Assembly (NCBI GenBank): GCA_026874595.1
Contig: CM049308.1
Span: forward strand, 38,281,027 to 38,345,026
From: Sipunculus nudus
Lineage: Eukaryota; Annelida; Sipuncula; Golfingiida; Sipunculidae
DNA: 64,000 bases
Reading direction: 5' to 3'
Position numbers and translations under genes: made by a program. Positions 11,901 to 26,900 of this stretch are shown here, piece after piece. How positions within the stretch are numbered: the stretch's first letter is position 1; each line of letters starts with the position of its first letter. Under the pieces are notes generated by a model. It did no database searches and was not told the DNA's origin. It worked only from the letters and a program-made list of their open reading frames with translations.

Positions 11901-14900
11901 AGGAGCACACAGGTAGTGTTAGACCTCAGCTTCCTAGTGACACCCGCTGGAAAAGTCAGCTTCACACAGTGGACACCTACCTGACCAACCGAGCATTCAT
12001 GGCAAAGCGTAACCCAGAGTACATCGCAGCTGCAATCAGCTTTCAGACGAAGTCCCCACCATATCCAGCATTCTACTTCTCTGCCACATCACTGCCTGCC
12101 GTAACTTGGTGGAGGGGAATCAAGAAAGCGAGCCCTACTCTACCTGCAGGATTTGCCGAGTTAGCAGTGAATCTCCACACAGCATGTGCATCCTCTGCAT
12201 CCATTGAACGCGTGTTCTCAACCATGGGTATGGTCCAGTCAAAACTTCGAAACAGACTTGGTGTGGAGCGTACAAATAAGCTTGTGTTTGCATACAGGAT
12301 GCTGCGTGGAAGCCATGTTTTGGACTATTGAATTCAGTGTTCTGTATAAAATATTAGTCTAGATTGAGTGTTTATATATGAATAACAATGTGTACATATT
12401 GAACAACAGATACATTATTCTGTGGCTCTGTTATATCTGCATGTTTAGCTATGTTATATATTATTAATAAAGGTTTGTGGGAACATGTGGACAAAAGTCA
12501 TTAGTTTCTTCCCTAACTTCCTTTTCTTCCCAGAAACTTCCTTTTCTTCCCAGAAACTTCCTTTTCTTCCCTGGGAAGGGAAGAAATACCTTTCTTCCCG
12601 GAAGTTTGCCAACCCTGACTTTAACATTAAGCAGTAATTATAATTTTACAGATCCATGAGTAACAATAATTACATCATTCTCTGGTAAAGGCAAACACTC
12701 CTTGAATGCTTCACTGTGCTTGTAGTTTAGTTCTCCCATCACTACTAATTAATGTTGAATGTATCTCTAAGCTGAGATTTATGTTTTCAAAATTTGTTTT
12801 TATTTTCACCAAAAAATAAACTTTAACAATTTTTATTAACCTATAGCTAGCTGACTGAAAGTTATATCTTAGCCATAGTGATCACTCTTTATCTGTCGGC
12901 TGTCCGCCCGTCTGTCCAGTCGTTAGTTTACAGTGCACAAATGTAACCAATTGACTGAGAAACTTCTAACTAAAAACCCACAGAGGTCCTTAAAAAATCC
13001 CCTTGGAAACATGAAATAAGTCACTGTGTGCTATATCCTCCCGGCTCGTAAGTACATCCCCCACAGAATAAATAAAAATGTGATATAAAAAGTTTAATAT
13101 CTGAATAAATAATGCATTGATTGCCATGATTCTTTCCATGCATATTGATCATGAAGCGGTTCATCAGCTCCTGATGACTGGTGGTGCCACCTGTAATTTT
13201 TGCAATTTTTACGCAATTTAACTCTATTTTTGAGACCTGCAGATGAAGCAGTCCGGCCGTTAATAGGGCATAAACTGTAACCATTAGATTTTTGAACACC
13301 AAGTTAGTGATTCAGGGCACAAATTGTGTACATGCATACATTTGTCCTGAATCTTCTAACATGACTTTCATAGCTAGGTCCTTGGTATATCTAAATAAAG
13401 TCACTGTTGCCTATTTTCTAAGGACTTCAGGCAAAAAGCATGATTTGGAGCACTCATGAACTCATTCTACCCATTGTTTAAGATTCATCATCAAATATTT
13501 TCACCAGATCATAAAATCAATAATTTATGCATGCATCACATATATGTAAAATTTTGCTGAGTGTCATGGCCCTTGGGCCACTTGTTGTGTTTGGATAGTG
13601 GATACACTTGTGAGCTTTTGGAAACATAGCTTCAATCAGTTTAAACTATTACAGAAAACTCAAACTTTACATGTACACCAAATTGTAGTGCACATTCTCA
13701 GCTTGAGAAAAAATGTACATGTCAAAAAGTCACAGACTAGTAGATAGAAAAATATTCAGGAAAACCTAAAACAATGCTCAGGCATGCTCAGCAGGCTGGT
13801 CTGAGACCTTAACAGTATAACTGTAGTAATCATGAAAAATGATTTCTGTCAAATATTCTTTTGTCAGTGGTTTTGTTTAAGAGATAAGATTAAGAATTAC
13901 ATGTGATTGCAGATCTTGGCTATAGAGTGGATTTGGATGGCCAGATAGTCAGCGGTATGTTATCATAGTTATTTCACATGTTCAGCTTTCTCCTGTGCAG
14001 GTACTTTGGGAGCAGTGACCTTGAACTATAACCCTTTAATATCTGTTGTATAAAACTGGTATTCCATATATGTGATTGCAGTATGTATGCATATATATTC
14101 ATGAAAATGCATGAAGAAAATGGACACACCCTGTTCCATCAATTGATATAACTTTGTGGGACATATGCAGTAAAAATGGAAATCCCTGTTCCCATATTTC
14201 TGTGCAGTTCAACATTCATTCTTTATTTTTTACAACAAAAATGGCTTCTGTTTCATCCAGTCTGTGCTTTTATTTGCCAAGAAGGGATGATTTAATGTTA
14301 AATGTAACTAATGTTACAACATGTTGTAACACTTTTATGTTACAAGATGATGTAACATCAAGATGCACAAGTCTAAAAAGTAAAATATGCAAAACACAGC
14401 TAGTGGAACCAAATTTTTACATTAAATAGAGCAATTATGATGCCTGTTATACTCATAAAGAGCTCAAGAGCTCATGAAGAACTCAAATTCAGAGATTTTT
14501 CAGAGATTTCTTTGGACTCAGTGCACAACAATATTCGTTTCAAGATCAGAGGAGTATGGTGATACTTTGGATTAGAGAAGTCAAATGTAAGGGAAATGTC
14601 CTAAAAATGAGGGTTTCTCATGTCAACTTCCATACTTAAGCCTTATCAGACACTCCCAAAATGTTCACCGTATATGAGTATGAATACACATACATGTATG
14701 TCAGTGGAATCACTCATAGAGAATATACTGTGTTAGGTTTTACATGCATACATACTGCATATGCACATATGGTAAGCCACCTCAAATATTGACAACCTAG
14801 ACAGGCTGACATATCCAGGTGTCAGCTGGTCAAACAAGAACCACTTCAGTTATTCTCTGTTATGTAGTTGGTACAGGGCTCGACAGTAACACTTGCCCAC

Positions 14901-17900
14901 ATATCAACAACTACTGTTTGGTCATTATCTGTTTTTACCAGCTAAACAAAAAAATTTTTTTATATTTTAGTTTGTATACTATACATGGTATGAAACAAAT
15001 GTTGAATTATTTTATAAAAATCCTCTGACATATTTTACAGTATGTGGGCAAGTGACCAGTGAAACCTGACATTCAGATGTATGTTCAGTTGAAACTTTTG
15101 TCGAGGCTTGGGGTAGAATGGTTTGTAGTATACCAGTCACACTACCTAGGATACTTTATTTCTAATATCTGATTTACTTATTTCACAAAGATAAGGTATA
15201 TGAGTAGTGCACAATTTACTCCCAAGACAGCTGTGTTTAGTTCTTTATTTTTGGCAGGTGCAATGTTTGGTTTTAGACATGTGCCAGGCAGAATACATGT
15301 AGAATAAAATTATAATTATAGCCACATGTATAAGTTGCATAAAATTATGTTATTTTCTATGGTGGCACCTCCAGGAAACCTGTTCATGGCCACATGATAT
15401 GTTACATTGTGAATATACAAGTTCCAGTCCTTAAGGATCAAGTCCAAGTCCACCTTTCTTGAATCCAAGTCTCTAAGAACCCGAGTCCAAAAATGAGTCC
15501 AATACAAATCTCCTTTTTTAATAGAAATTTTAAAAAGAAATTTAAGATAATCAGGTGTATTTTTATGTTTGTTTACACGTGATTTTTTATTTAAAAAAAA
15601 GATTTTGAGATAATCAGGTGTATTTTTATGTTTGTTTACACATTATTTTTTATTTAAATGTTTAATTACAATTAACTCCTAAAGTCGAGTAAATATAGTC
15701 TTTTTGTAGGCCTAATATTCTATTTGTGTTGATGCATGTATATAGGCCTACATCTTTATAATATGTGATATAGAGCTTTTTCCTTATTGAACTCAAGATT
15801 GACTCCGCCTGAATTCCCAAGTCTTTACCTCATGAGTCCCAGTCCGAGTCTCTAAAAAGTGGACATAGTCCTACCTCACTGGGTCAAACTATGACTTACT
15901 GCAAGTCATGGATGACAGACATCTTGCAGGGTATACTTGTGTGGACCCAGTGACTCCATGCAGGTGATGACAGGTCCATGAATTCTCCCATTCAGTATTT
16001 GTTTAACAATTATTGCAGCAAGAATTTGCTACCATATTGTAAACAGACACAGATGATAGGAATGGGCATAATATTATTAATAGTCTTTAAATACATATTA
16101 AATAATACAATAATTATCTGTATTTTTATGTGAAAATAAGATTTATTATTCAGTCAATTGAGTTTTGTAAGTTTGTTCAATGCAGCTTTTTAGATTTCAG
16201 CGCTGGTAGAGTGCAGTTGTCCCCTGAGGCTCACAGGGAGCAAGTTTGCCCATGCAGCTCTGCCATATTTCTATACAAAGCATGTGCTGCAGATTATCAC
16301 CAGACATTAATATGTATGGTCTGAAGATTATTCCACATTGGTTACTCTGAGAATCAATATTGTGCTTTATATATTCTGTATAAGGTTTGCCACAGATTTT
16401 AGTCTGACTGTAAAGGAGGGGGGATGCAGATCACAGACAGTGTTGCTCTACTCTGGGGATTTAAATTGGGGGGGGGGGGGGGAGGAGATGCAGATCACAG
16501 ACAGTGTGGCTCTACTTTGGGGATTAAAACTGGAATCACTTGCACTTGTAGGCAACACACCTGTAGTACCCACTGTTCTTGAATAATTGATTCCACTTCA
16601 TTTTTACAGAATGATAATAACCAAAGCCATCAGCAATAGATAAACCACAAAGCATTTCATTTGGGTCCAGATCTGCTTCAAAATTTGTTTATATGTTTTT
16701 AGATAATTTGGATTAACTGGGGCTTTACATTTATGTTCATCCATCTTCCACATCTGGATGAAAATATAATGTGGACAACCTGCATTTTGTTTACATTTTG
16801 TCAGAATTCATTGTCCCGCAATTGAACGATACATTTGGCTGTGTCTGTTATTCTCACAAGCAAGTTATTATAAACATACATTTCATTGACCCACTACTCG
16901 ACAGATTCTATCTTGATTCTTTGTTCTGATGCCTTTATTTAACCAACTTAATTTACAGTTTCCACACAAATTTACAGAACTGGTCTGTTACTGGTTCAAA
17001 CTTTGTCTTTCTGTTTCAGAGTAAATAGTTAAATTTTTGTGACTGCTTGAGGACTAACTTGTTAACTTTCAAAGATTTCTGATTTTCTAGGAATTTCCTG
17101 TCCAGCGATAATTTTTTGTCCAGGTTTAGCTTAATACAGTAATAAAGTAAACCTCATTGTGTCAAGTTTTCTTAATTCCAATAAACAACTATTGCCAGAT
17201 GTTCCATGCTTAGATTTTGAAGGTCCATACATTTTGCTGGTTCCAGGTTCCAGTTTTCCTGGCTCCTTTTTGTTTGAACTGCTGATTTGTATGGCAGTGT
17301 TCTCTTGGGCAGAACACCAGGGTGCGCACAGCAAGGAATGCAAACAGACCAATGAGAGCGTTGTATCAAATTGTGTCTCCAGCTCCAAATTTAAAGCATG
17401 TAACACCTGCTGTCACTGGCCTTATTACAGGGAGGTGTCCGCTCTTGTTATTCTGATTCTTAGCCATGTAATCAGACCAACAAAAGCAGGTATCTATGTT
17501 TTAAATTTTGAGCTGGATGCTGGATGCAAACATTCCAGCATCATAGCCGCTAATAATTCATAAATTTGATGTATTGTAAAGTGGACGATGTATCTTGTGG
17601 TGTAATGGTTAATTAAAACAAGAACATATACAAAACTTTGACAGATCTCCAGGCATTCTTCACAGCATCTCATGAAACCATTTGGTAAAAAATTTTGCAA
17701 ACTAATTTACTTTTATCATCAGATAATTACTTTGCATAATTCACCATCACCTTGACTTTTAATCAGCTGATGAATGATAATATCTAATTGTTTAGGTAAC
17801 TAGAGTGTCTAAATGATAAGAGTATACCAATAGGTAGGGATGAATATTTGCTTTAAATGATGATTAATATTTTAAATTTAATGATGATTGATATTTTAAT

Positions 17901-20900
17901 TTTAATTAGTAGCCAAATTTCATTTATTTTGGTAGTGTGTAATTATTTTCTTACTCCTGTGTCATTAATGTACCCATTTTCAGGGATGATATTGATTGAA
18001 CATGTTACAAACCTGCAAGGATTGAGTAAATTAGATGCTGTACAACCATCTGGAAAGCCACAACACTGCATCTGTTACATATGTTACAAGATCATCTCTT
18101 TGATATTATTGATAAAATCTTGCATTTCAGCTCAGCTGACTGTATAAGTCATCAAAGTTTTAATGGTGCCCCTTTTTCCATCATCGGGATGATCTTTAAC
18201 ATGGCACAAATTAAAACCTTTGCAGATACAAACCTGAAATTTTACATACATATAGGTCACTATGAGCTTTTTCTTGTACGCTGAGGATGGAAAATAATCA
18301 AAACAAATGAGTGTGAGTCCTTCAAAATTGCTTTTTGGAAAAATTCATCAATGACCAATGTTCACCTTGAAAATCAAATCAAGAACCACTGGTTCTGAAC
18401 TATAATTAAAATTTTGGGAAACTGTAAAATAATACTACTTGTTCTTTCTGTCCTTATAAAGTAGGTGACCCATTTTCAGAGGTTTCCTGCATGGTCTAAG
18501 CTTCCTTCAGCCAGGCCTGTTTATTTCAACAAGCCAGGTCTGTTTATATCAACACAAGCTAAATGAATTTTATTTTGTTGCCTGTACTCCAGTGATTTAC
18601 CACACTACAGTATATTTTCAAACAAGACTCTTAACTGTAAAAATTTCCCAGCTTTATACCTTTAAAATAAACTGTTCTACCGTACCTTTTACAGGAAAGA
18701 CTAGTATTCATACTTTATCCCTGCTTTGCTTTCAGATTCTTCATGCATTCACACAGAAATTCTGTGAGATACAGATATATGCTGTATTGAGCTAGAGTTT
18801 ACTGTATTTTCTCAGCTTCTAAAATAACAAATGACAGGATTATACACAGCATGCAAATCTAGGGACATAGAAAAAATACCTCTGCATTACAGTGGAAACA
18901 GCAGAACTGTACCTTAAAAACTTGTTTAGAAGTATCACATTCTGTAAAATTGTACAAAAACTGCCAAGCTGGGCATTGATTTCTATTTTATTCTTTTCAG
19001 GTTTTTCCTTTTTTCCATAAAATCCAAAGTAACAGCACTGTATATATCATGAGCTGGTAATATACTACATATTCTGGCTGTATCCAGCTTACCCTGGTGT
19101 GAATATCCCAGAGACAGTGTCTGCCAGGTCGGTTATCCCTCACAGATCATGAATAAAGGATCAAGATGCCTCCAGGTTCCTGTGTGTCAAGTCGGCGGAT
19201 CATGATTTTTCAGCTTCTAGTTATATTCTGTCTCCTGAATCGTGATTAAGGAATATTAATGTTTCTGTGTCATTTATTGATGGCAGCAGAGATCAAGGTA
19301 CCCATAAAGCTATGCTTTTCAAAGTTAATCCAGTGTTCAACTGACAGAATATCACATATATCATGGGTCCACATAGATTGGAAAATGGTGTGGAAAATAC
19401 CTGTTATTTTTTCTGAAGCAGTGTCAAAATGTATTGCTTAAAAGAAGTAGGCATAAAATCAGTATATGGTATGATGTAGTTTTATTACTTTATACAGATT
19501 TTTTTTTCAGAAAAAAAGGGAAACATAAACATTGGCAATAATATGTGTATTATATCCTGCTGTTTGTTAATTTTAGCTGAATGCATAAGTTTCCCAACAA
19601 AGCCATCCCAGCACAAGGCCCAATTCACCTGCTGTATATGCCTTGCTATGGTTTGTGTATGAGTAAACAGTCCACATGTGTTTGTTTATCATAACAAGAC
19701 TGTGTTACCAGAGGTCTAATCTTGGGCATGCAATACATCTCCCAGACAAGGGAACAAATTTACCAGGAAAGAAAAACACAAAAGAAGTACCAGTTTGGAG
19801 CTTGAAAAATCTGGATTTGTGAAATTAATTGACCTGTGTGGCCACCAGGTGGCATAGGTACAATGTTCATGTTTGTTGCCACTGAATGCACCTGGTGCAA
19901 GTTTATTTCCACTTTTATTCAGGATTAAGCAAACAGTTTAGGAATGAAATATTGGCAGATACCACAACATTATTACTTCATGTATAGTTAACGTACCTTG
20001 TATGTGAATAGGTCCCTTAAATAATACTAGAATTAATGTGACTGTTGATGGCAGTGGATAGACCATCAGGTCTTACCAAATGGTATGGGAGTTAAATTGG
20101 CATATTGTGACATATGTATGGATTATCAGTTGTTCTTGTGGCTGGTTATTGGCCTGATATAATACTGACTGTGCTATCTGTTCATGTTGTCATGGCAAAA
20201 AAAACACAGAAAAAAATCTAGCCTTCTGTATATACAGTATATGTCTCATTATAATATTGACATACCCAATCTAGTGCCTAAGATCTGCTGTGAACAACAA
20301 TACACTCTATTTAATCTTCGATCATGGCCCTGCAGCAATCTTGTATTACAATGGATATTATATTGTCCCCATTTGTATAATATCTATGGGCATGTTCTCC
20401 ACAGAAAAAAAAAAACAAATTCTGTATTAGGTCCGCAAGGGCTGTATATCCTGATCACATATGAACTTTGAACCAAATCATGGAATTAAACCAAACTGTG
20501 ATCTACCTAACAGACAGTTTGCATGTGGAGTTTTATCATTAATGATTTTCTACCATTACTCAGTATTACTGCTAAAAGCAAACTTATCGATTGTTTCAAC
20601 AAACACTGTTGACAGGCGTCTCAGCCAAGGATTTCAGGCTACTGATGTTTATAAGCCCTGCACTTTGACAGGGCTAATGTTCATGATTACTCCAGGCACA
20701 ATTCCACATCCATTTTAGAAAGCTCAACTACATTACCAGTCATAAATTAGTAGGGTCCATTTGTTCCTTAATAATATTAAATAAAAAAAGTTATATATTT
20801 TATCTTTTTTTCTGAAGAAATTAAAAAAAAAATAAGTATATTTGATCAGAAAAAAAATAAAGGAGCAATACAGTTCAAATGATTAATACAGTTTTTAAAT

Positions 20901-23900
20901 AAAGATCATAAATATTTGAGTGTCATTAAAAATTAAATGTAGTCTCCTTTATTTCAAAATGAAGGGATTTAATACTGAAATTTAAATATAATCATATTAA
21001 AGACTAATGGTCCATTTCTTCATTAACCTTACTTTTTTTAGGTAATTTAAAAATGAAAGCTTTGCTGCCAGAAATTGGTGGTACATTCTGCCCAAACAGT
21101 TGTGAAGGGGGGGGGGGGTGACTAATACACTTAGACCTTTAAATTCTTGGAATCTACTTGCATGGGATTGCCATGTGTGCTTTGATAGAGGTGAACATAA
21201 TACTGAGGTGAACATTATACTCAGGTGAACATAATACTCAGGTGAACATAATACTCAGGTGAACATAATACTCAGGTGAACATAATACTCAGGTGAACAT
21301 AATATAGAGTTGCATGTGAGACAAGTTTTGCCTGTTTCTGTGATTCTCTGAAGACTTTATTTAAGAGATTTCAGGATGCAGGTCACATTCAGCTGTTTCA
21401 GTTCTGATAAATCACGTCTGATTTTGTGATGTTCTCTATATTTATATAAATAGAGTATTCCCTATCCTACAAATCTGTCTGATCGGGGCTGCATCATCAG
21501 GTTCATGAAGTCTACCACAGACATGGAATCTGTGCCATCGTCTGGCCTGGTAACATGCACTTTTATCTCAGTATTGATCCTGCAGTGTTAAAAATAGCTT
21601 TATTGCATAGTGATAACTAAAGACCAGGATTTTGGTGTGTGGAATGCTTGCTGCTGGAACCAAGAGATGATATTAATTCACACAACAGAGACAAAAGATC
21701 TACAAAGGCTTACAGGGATTTTCTTTTGCAATTAATATGCTGTCGGCTTCAAAATGTTAGTGCTTATTTTCATGTTAGACCATTTCATACAATTAACAAC
21801 GGTTTGCAGTAACATCATCAATGCAGTCAATATATTAAAAATAGTTTCCTTTTCATATCCAGCTGCAGTCATCCAAACATGTAATCAATTACATGGATTT
21901 TATTTGAATAAATGAACATTTGTGTCAGCTGCATAACAAATCATTAGAAAAAAATTACCTTTTGAAGATGTTTCTGATCTCTTTTCATGAAAATAATTGT
22001 TCCTTAAAAATATCTCTCTTCAACTGCCTGTATAGATCAAAAACTAAATCATCATGCACTTATTGCATAATGGCCTTATAATTATTTACATGAATAAAAT
22101 ATATATTTATGCCCATGACATGTCAGGTATTTTAAATATATGCAGGTAAAATTAAAGTCATGTTTGTTGTAACTGCAGTTCTCACTCTTTAAGCAGATTC
22201 AGTTGTCTGTTCTTCATTTCTGCAGCATTCCTCGAGTAAATATTTAGGTTTTGGCTTCTTGTCCATATAAAATTATTTGTATCAACATAAATTATATATA
22301 TATAAAAAGGGCAAGAAAGACCACTTTGGATTAACACCCAAATAGGGTTGGAATAATATCAGTTTTTTTTTTGTCATGATAATGATACAAAAAATTATTG
22401 CAGTATTTTCAATATATCATATCTGGTGCAGGAACTGCTGTACTTGTCATCATATATCAATTGTCAATACTTTCTGCCATATTTCTGGAACTACCTTAAT
22501 GGTAGAAAATCCCCATTTTCAGAGAACATGACGATTTTGGTGGAACACTGTCACCGTAAATGTACAATACTTATATATTTTTAAATCATAATGATTACTT
22601 ATGTATAGAACTTCATGTGATTCATTAAAATAACAAATATTGTTGAAAGTAATGATTTCCTTGACACAGAAAGACCCTAGTTATGCCATTATCTTTTGTT
22701 AAAATTCCTTAAAGTTCAAGGGCATGTTTGTGTACCAGAATTGTGGAAAAAAAACATATCATGATATCACAGTAATATTGAAGCTGGTGATATGATTATC
22801 ATAATTGTCTGATATGGTGATAATTTCGAATATCAGTTATATTCCCAACCCTACACCCCAGCTTCATCATGTGGCTAGATTTTCTTAAGTCAAAAACCTG
22901 TATATTACATGTATAACCTGAAGCAAATCATTGTAGAACTAGTAAATGTTGAACATTAAATTTGGTAAAGTTTCTAATTAGACAGCTCGTGAACACAGTT
23001 AAAGCCAAAGGTTTCTTCCCAAATCTCCCATCTTTCTCATATGGCTCAAATACCAAAAGGGAAGGAACTCTGCTGATGTTGTCATCACAAGGTCAAAGGT
23101 CAAGTTCACGGGATCATCCTTATAATTTACACACAGACCAGGCTTACAGTTTATACCTCAAATGTAACAATGCCCCAGGTGAGTGCATGTTGATGCTCCA
23201 CTTTTTAGGGTCAGCACTTATTCAGCTGTCAGGGGTCCAGTTGTGAACATTTTTGTTGATTGCTTAAATTATGTTAAGGGTCAGTCCCCTCTGCCTCTAC
23301 ATAAAATCATATCCTGATTCTAATCGGGAATCTGATTATATTAAAGCATCACTCAGCTTACAGTCGAAGGCTATATAGGCTTTTTGCATTGCTTCCTGAC
23401 CTGTCAGTGTTCTAGTTTGTATTAATTATCATATTTGATTTGTTATCCTAAACCAGGTACTGAATTTTAGATAAGTCACTGTAATTTCATGTTAATCTGC
23501 CATAAAAGTGTTGTGTCTTAACCTATGTTCTTTTCAGCAGAAATTTGATGATACATTCAACACTGACCTGTTGCTTTATTTCTCCTGTCACTGTGTTCTC
23601 CTTGATCATGTTAAGGTGTTGTGTTAATCTTAACCCCTTTTGCATGACATATATGCAAACTCTAACAAAACCACATTGAATCATATGAAATGGAGGATTC
23701 ACTTGGCATAAAAGTCTTTAAGTTGTTTGGCAGTATATGCTTCATTATCAGTGCAGGTTTGCATTTTGCCATACATTGATATTATTAAAACAAAACTTAT
23801 GCTGCATTATAGCTTTCAGGATATTTCAGATTCTGCGTTTTAGCAAACCATACAATCTATAGATGTACCATCTGGTGTAATTATTGCTTCAAATGCTGCA

Positions 23901-26900
23901 AATAAGCAGTCTTAACTGAAATAATTAAGCCAGTCAGAGGGGGCTGAACACCAGTTCATTTTCAGGAAACTGAAAGTGCTGTGTAACAGAATTTTATTGG
24001 CTGTTGGTATTGAAGTGAACAAATCAACATGGATGCAGTTCAGATAATCAAAATAAGATTGGTTTAAAAGTGAAGTAGCGGAAATCCCCAAGAGATGCAG
24101 CCCCTGGTATCCAAATCCAGCAGGTCACTTGTGTTAGTGCAGCCATATTTTATACAGTATAATAATTATCACTTAGTGTTGCTCTTTAAGCATAGATGTT
24201 GTAATTGCTCTCCATGTTCCTTCAGTATAGCACAACATGTTTTGTCAAATTAGATCAACTCCCATGCCTGCTCAGGTGAATGCTTTGGATTCAGTGTGGT
24301 TTCATTCCAGTAATTTTGGTATTTTCCATACATAAGGGATGCACATCCATTCACAGTTTCATGGTCTCTTGCTAATACACTAATTAAGTGTCCTTTTTCA
24401 TGACACAGCCTATGAGCCTGAGCCTAACTTTCTCATTGGAGAACTGCGGAAGCTTCCCATGTTTCACGATAAGGAGTATGTGGGTTCTCACTTTACTGGG
24501 GAAGAAGAACACAGACCACTGGCGATGCCGTAAGTCACGTCTAACAGTTCTAATATCATTCATTTTGGGCTCCGTTGTGTCTCTAGCTGACTTACACTTT
24601 CTCTCATTAAATTAATAACAACACACTTATTACATTCTGAATAGTTAGTATTCACCTGGTCACACACTCCTGTTTGGAGAGTGTGTTTTAAATTATTACA
24701 TATATTTAAAAATATGTAATGACTAATATCTTTGGATCAGGCCTGTTTTGTGTAGTGTTTTGCAGCATCGGAAACTCTCTTACTATTACATGATATGGTA
24801 GAAGTTCATTTCATATGCATTTGAGCTCCTGCATAATAATTCTATTGTAGCAAATTCTGTAGAATCATAACACTGGAGTTCATATGGTTTAATTAAACAA
24901 CTAACAGATAATCTAGGATATCATCAAGTGTGCTATGACCTCGGTCTAAGTGTAATGCTGTGACCCAGCATAGGTGTCAGACAGTACAAACCCTCAAGTT
25001 ACAAGTTATATTGTCAAACACTCCTTGTGCATCGGTCGCATTACATTCCTATTAGTCCACTGCATTCAGTCTGATGGAGAATGCTAGCTGTAGATGGCTG
25101 CATGGGGGGGGGGGGGGGGGGGGGTGGGGGGGCAGGGGGGAGCTGTGTATTTTGGCACCATGCCAACCTGTTAATCTTGGCTTTCACCCACAGGCCCAGT
25201 TCTGATTGGTTGAACCATTTTGCTCTTTGCTTGCCAAGCACAAGGACCAGTGTATTGACCAATGGGAGCAGGGCTTTCCAACAGTCAGTTTCTGGCATGG
25301 TGCCAATATTTAGGCTCCACTCAGTGGTCTATGACAAAAAATCCCCAGTGGTAGCAGTGGTAGAATGAAATGAACAAGTAGGAATGGTATGGGGCCACTG
25401 CATAATGAGTGTGGGATGGTTAGGGATTTATCCTGCATTGTACTAGGCTGCAACTTCCTACAATTTAATGTTACTGTTGTATGCATGTTGAGCAGATCAT
25501 ATAATAATCAAAGATCATACCAGATGTAATCAGAAAAAGATATCTGCTTTTCATGTTGAGGAACAAATATGATATTTATGCTTTCTGTTTCAGTATTTCC
25601 AAGGATGGGAAAAGGGTGATATATTATGTATATGAATATGAGCCCCTGCTGGACTCGAGCAATATGACCATGATAGATTATGCCCAGATAGCACAGGATA
25701 TCCAGGTGAGCTGTCATAATAGTATCAGGGTTTGTACCTTTACAAAAGGGCCGATGTCAGCTTTTATATGTGAATGGTTAAGTACTTAGACATTTTAATA
25801 CTCAGTGACTGAGTGAAATTTGGCAATAATATTACAGACATAGACAAATCACTGTTAACAACAGCGTCATTCAGTGTAGTGCTAACCTCTGCTAAGGTAC
25901 AACAGTCCCACATCATTCACCCCCAAATCCATATCTGCACCAGAGTTAAATGGGACCTTTCGCCGGGCCATGTCCCTTCACAAAAATCAGTCCTGTAACA
26001 TTTGCATATTCATATACAGGCTTCTTGTAGATACTAGGGGTATATACGTCTGTGACGCCAAAAATCTCATTTGCACACTCAGTTGTAGGGGCCTGAGTGT
26101 CAAATGGATGCACAGTTTTTCAACTGTAGGAAAATCAGTGTGAGCCTTACTTAGTCATGTTGGCTTTTCTGACAGTATTGTTTTCTATACACCACCATTA
26201 TGCAGATTGCTTTGCTTCTAATAAACAATTACAAATGTTTTGTCACACAGCATAAGCCCAGTAGGTTAGATGATGTTGCAAAATGAAAAAAATATATTTA
26301 TTTAATTTTCCATCGTCACTTCCCAAATGGTCCTTGGTAAGCTTGGAAAGCCCTAGGATGAGAATCCAAAAATATGACCTGGCCATTCCAGACTTAATTT
26401 TTGCTTACTGGAAGCCTTGCATGCATGCCAAGAGAGAAAATGTCACGGGTGAAATTATACCACAGTGGAAGTAATAACAGGGTTATCAAAATTCCCATGT
26501 CTTCTTGAATTCTTGGAAAGCCCTGAAATTTTGTCTGCTTCCCGGAATTATCGTAAGGTATCCTGGAATTCATCCCCAAAACTCCTTGAAAATTTACATT
26601 TGGTTCACAAAGTAATTTTGTGCTGAATCTGTGCATTACCAGCTGACTATTGTTCGTATGCATAATATAGTATAAATCAGCCACAGTCCTTGCCATTCGC
26701 TGCATGCTGATAATATGGTTTCTGCCTTCTGCAGCCAGCCTTAAGGGCAGTCCTGTACGGTAAGTGGAAGAAATGTGTGAATAGGAAACTACATATTTTC
26801 TGTTGACTCCTAGACAAATGAGATTATTCCCCCCAGAAAAAATTCTAGGTATATGTATGGGAACTGTTTAATAAAGTGTGTCTTGCTTGCAGATTCAGGT

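Larger units (their letters stand above)
10150..12617 (+). mobile_element. hAT DNA transposon, internally deleted
   Basis: The terminal inverted repeats are CAGGGTTGGCA (10150-10160) and TGCCAACCCTG (12607-12617). They are flanked by an exact 8-bp target-site duplication, ACTTTAAC (10142-10149 and 12618-12625), as expected for hAT. Just inside both ends are palindromic clusters built from GGGAAGAAATACTTTCTTCC-type words, probably transposase-binding sites. The element carries a broken BED-finger/hAT transposase in the plus direction. The intact duplication implies a fairly recent insertion into ASPG intron 1. Confidence 0.95.

Noticed and set aside
17159-17563. 134-codon open frame on the plus strand in intron 1
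   Set aside because: No recognisable domain, not bounded by strong splice sites of matching phase, composition like the surrounding intron, and overlapping open frames on the opposite strand. Probably chance.
21189-21307. Regular short repeats that could suggest a CRISPR array
   Set aside because: The 17-bp units abut with no spacers and the genome is animal; it is a minisatellite.
22962-23246. 94-codon plus-strand frame in intron 1
   Set aside because: No recognisable domain, and it would add an exon between the well-matched exons 1 and 2 where the family has no extra residues.
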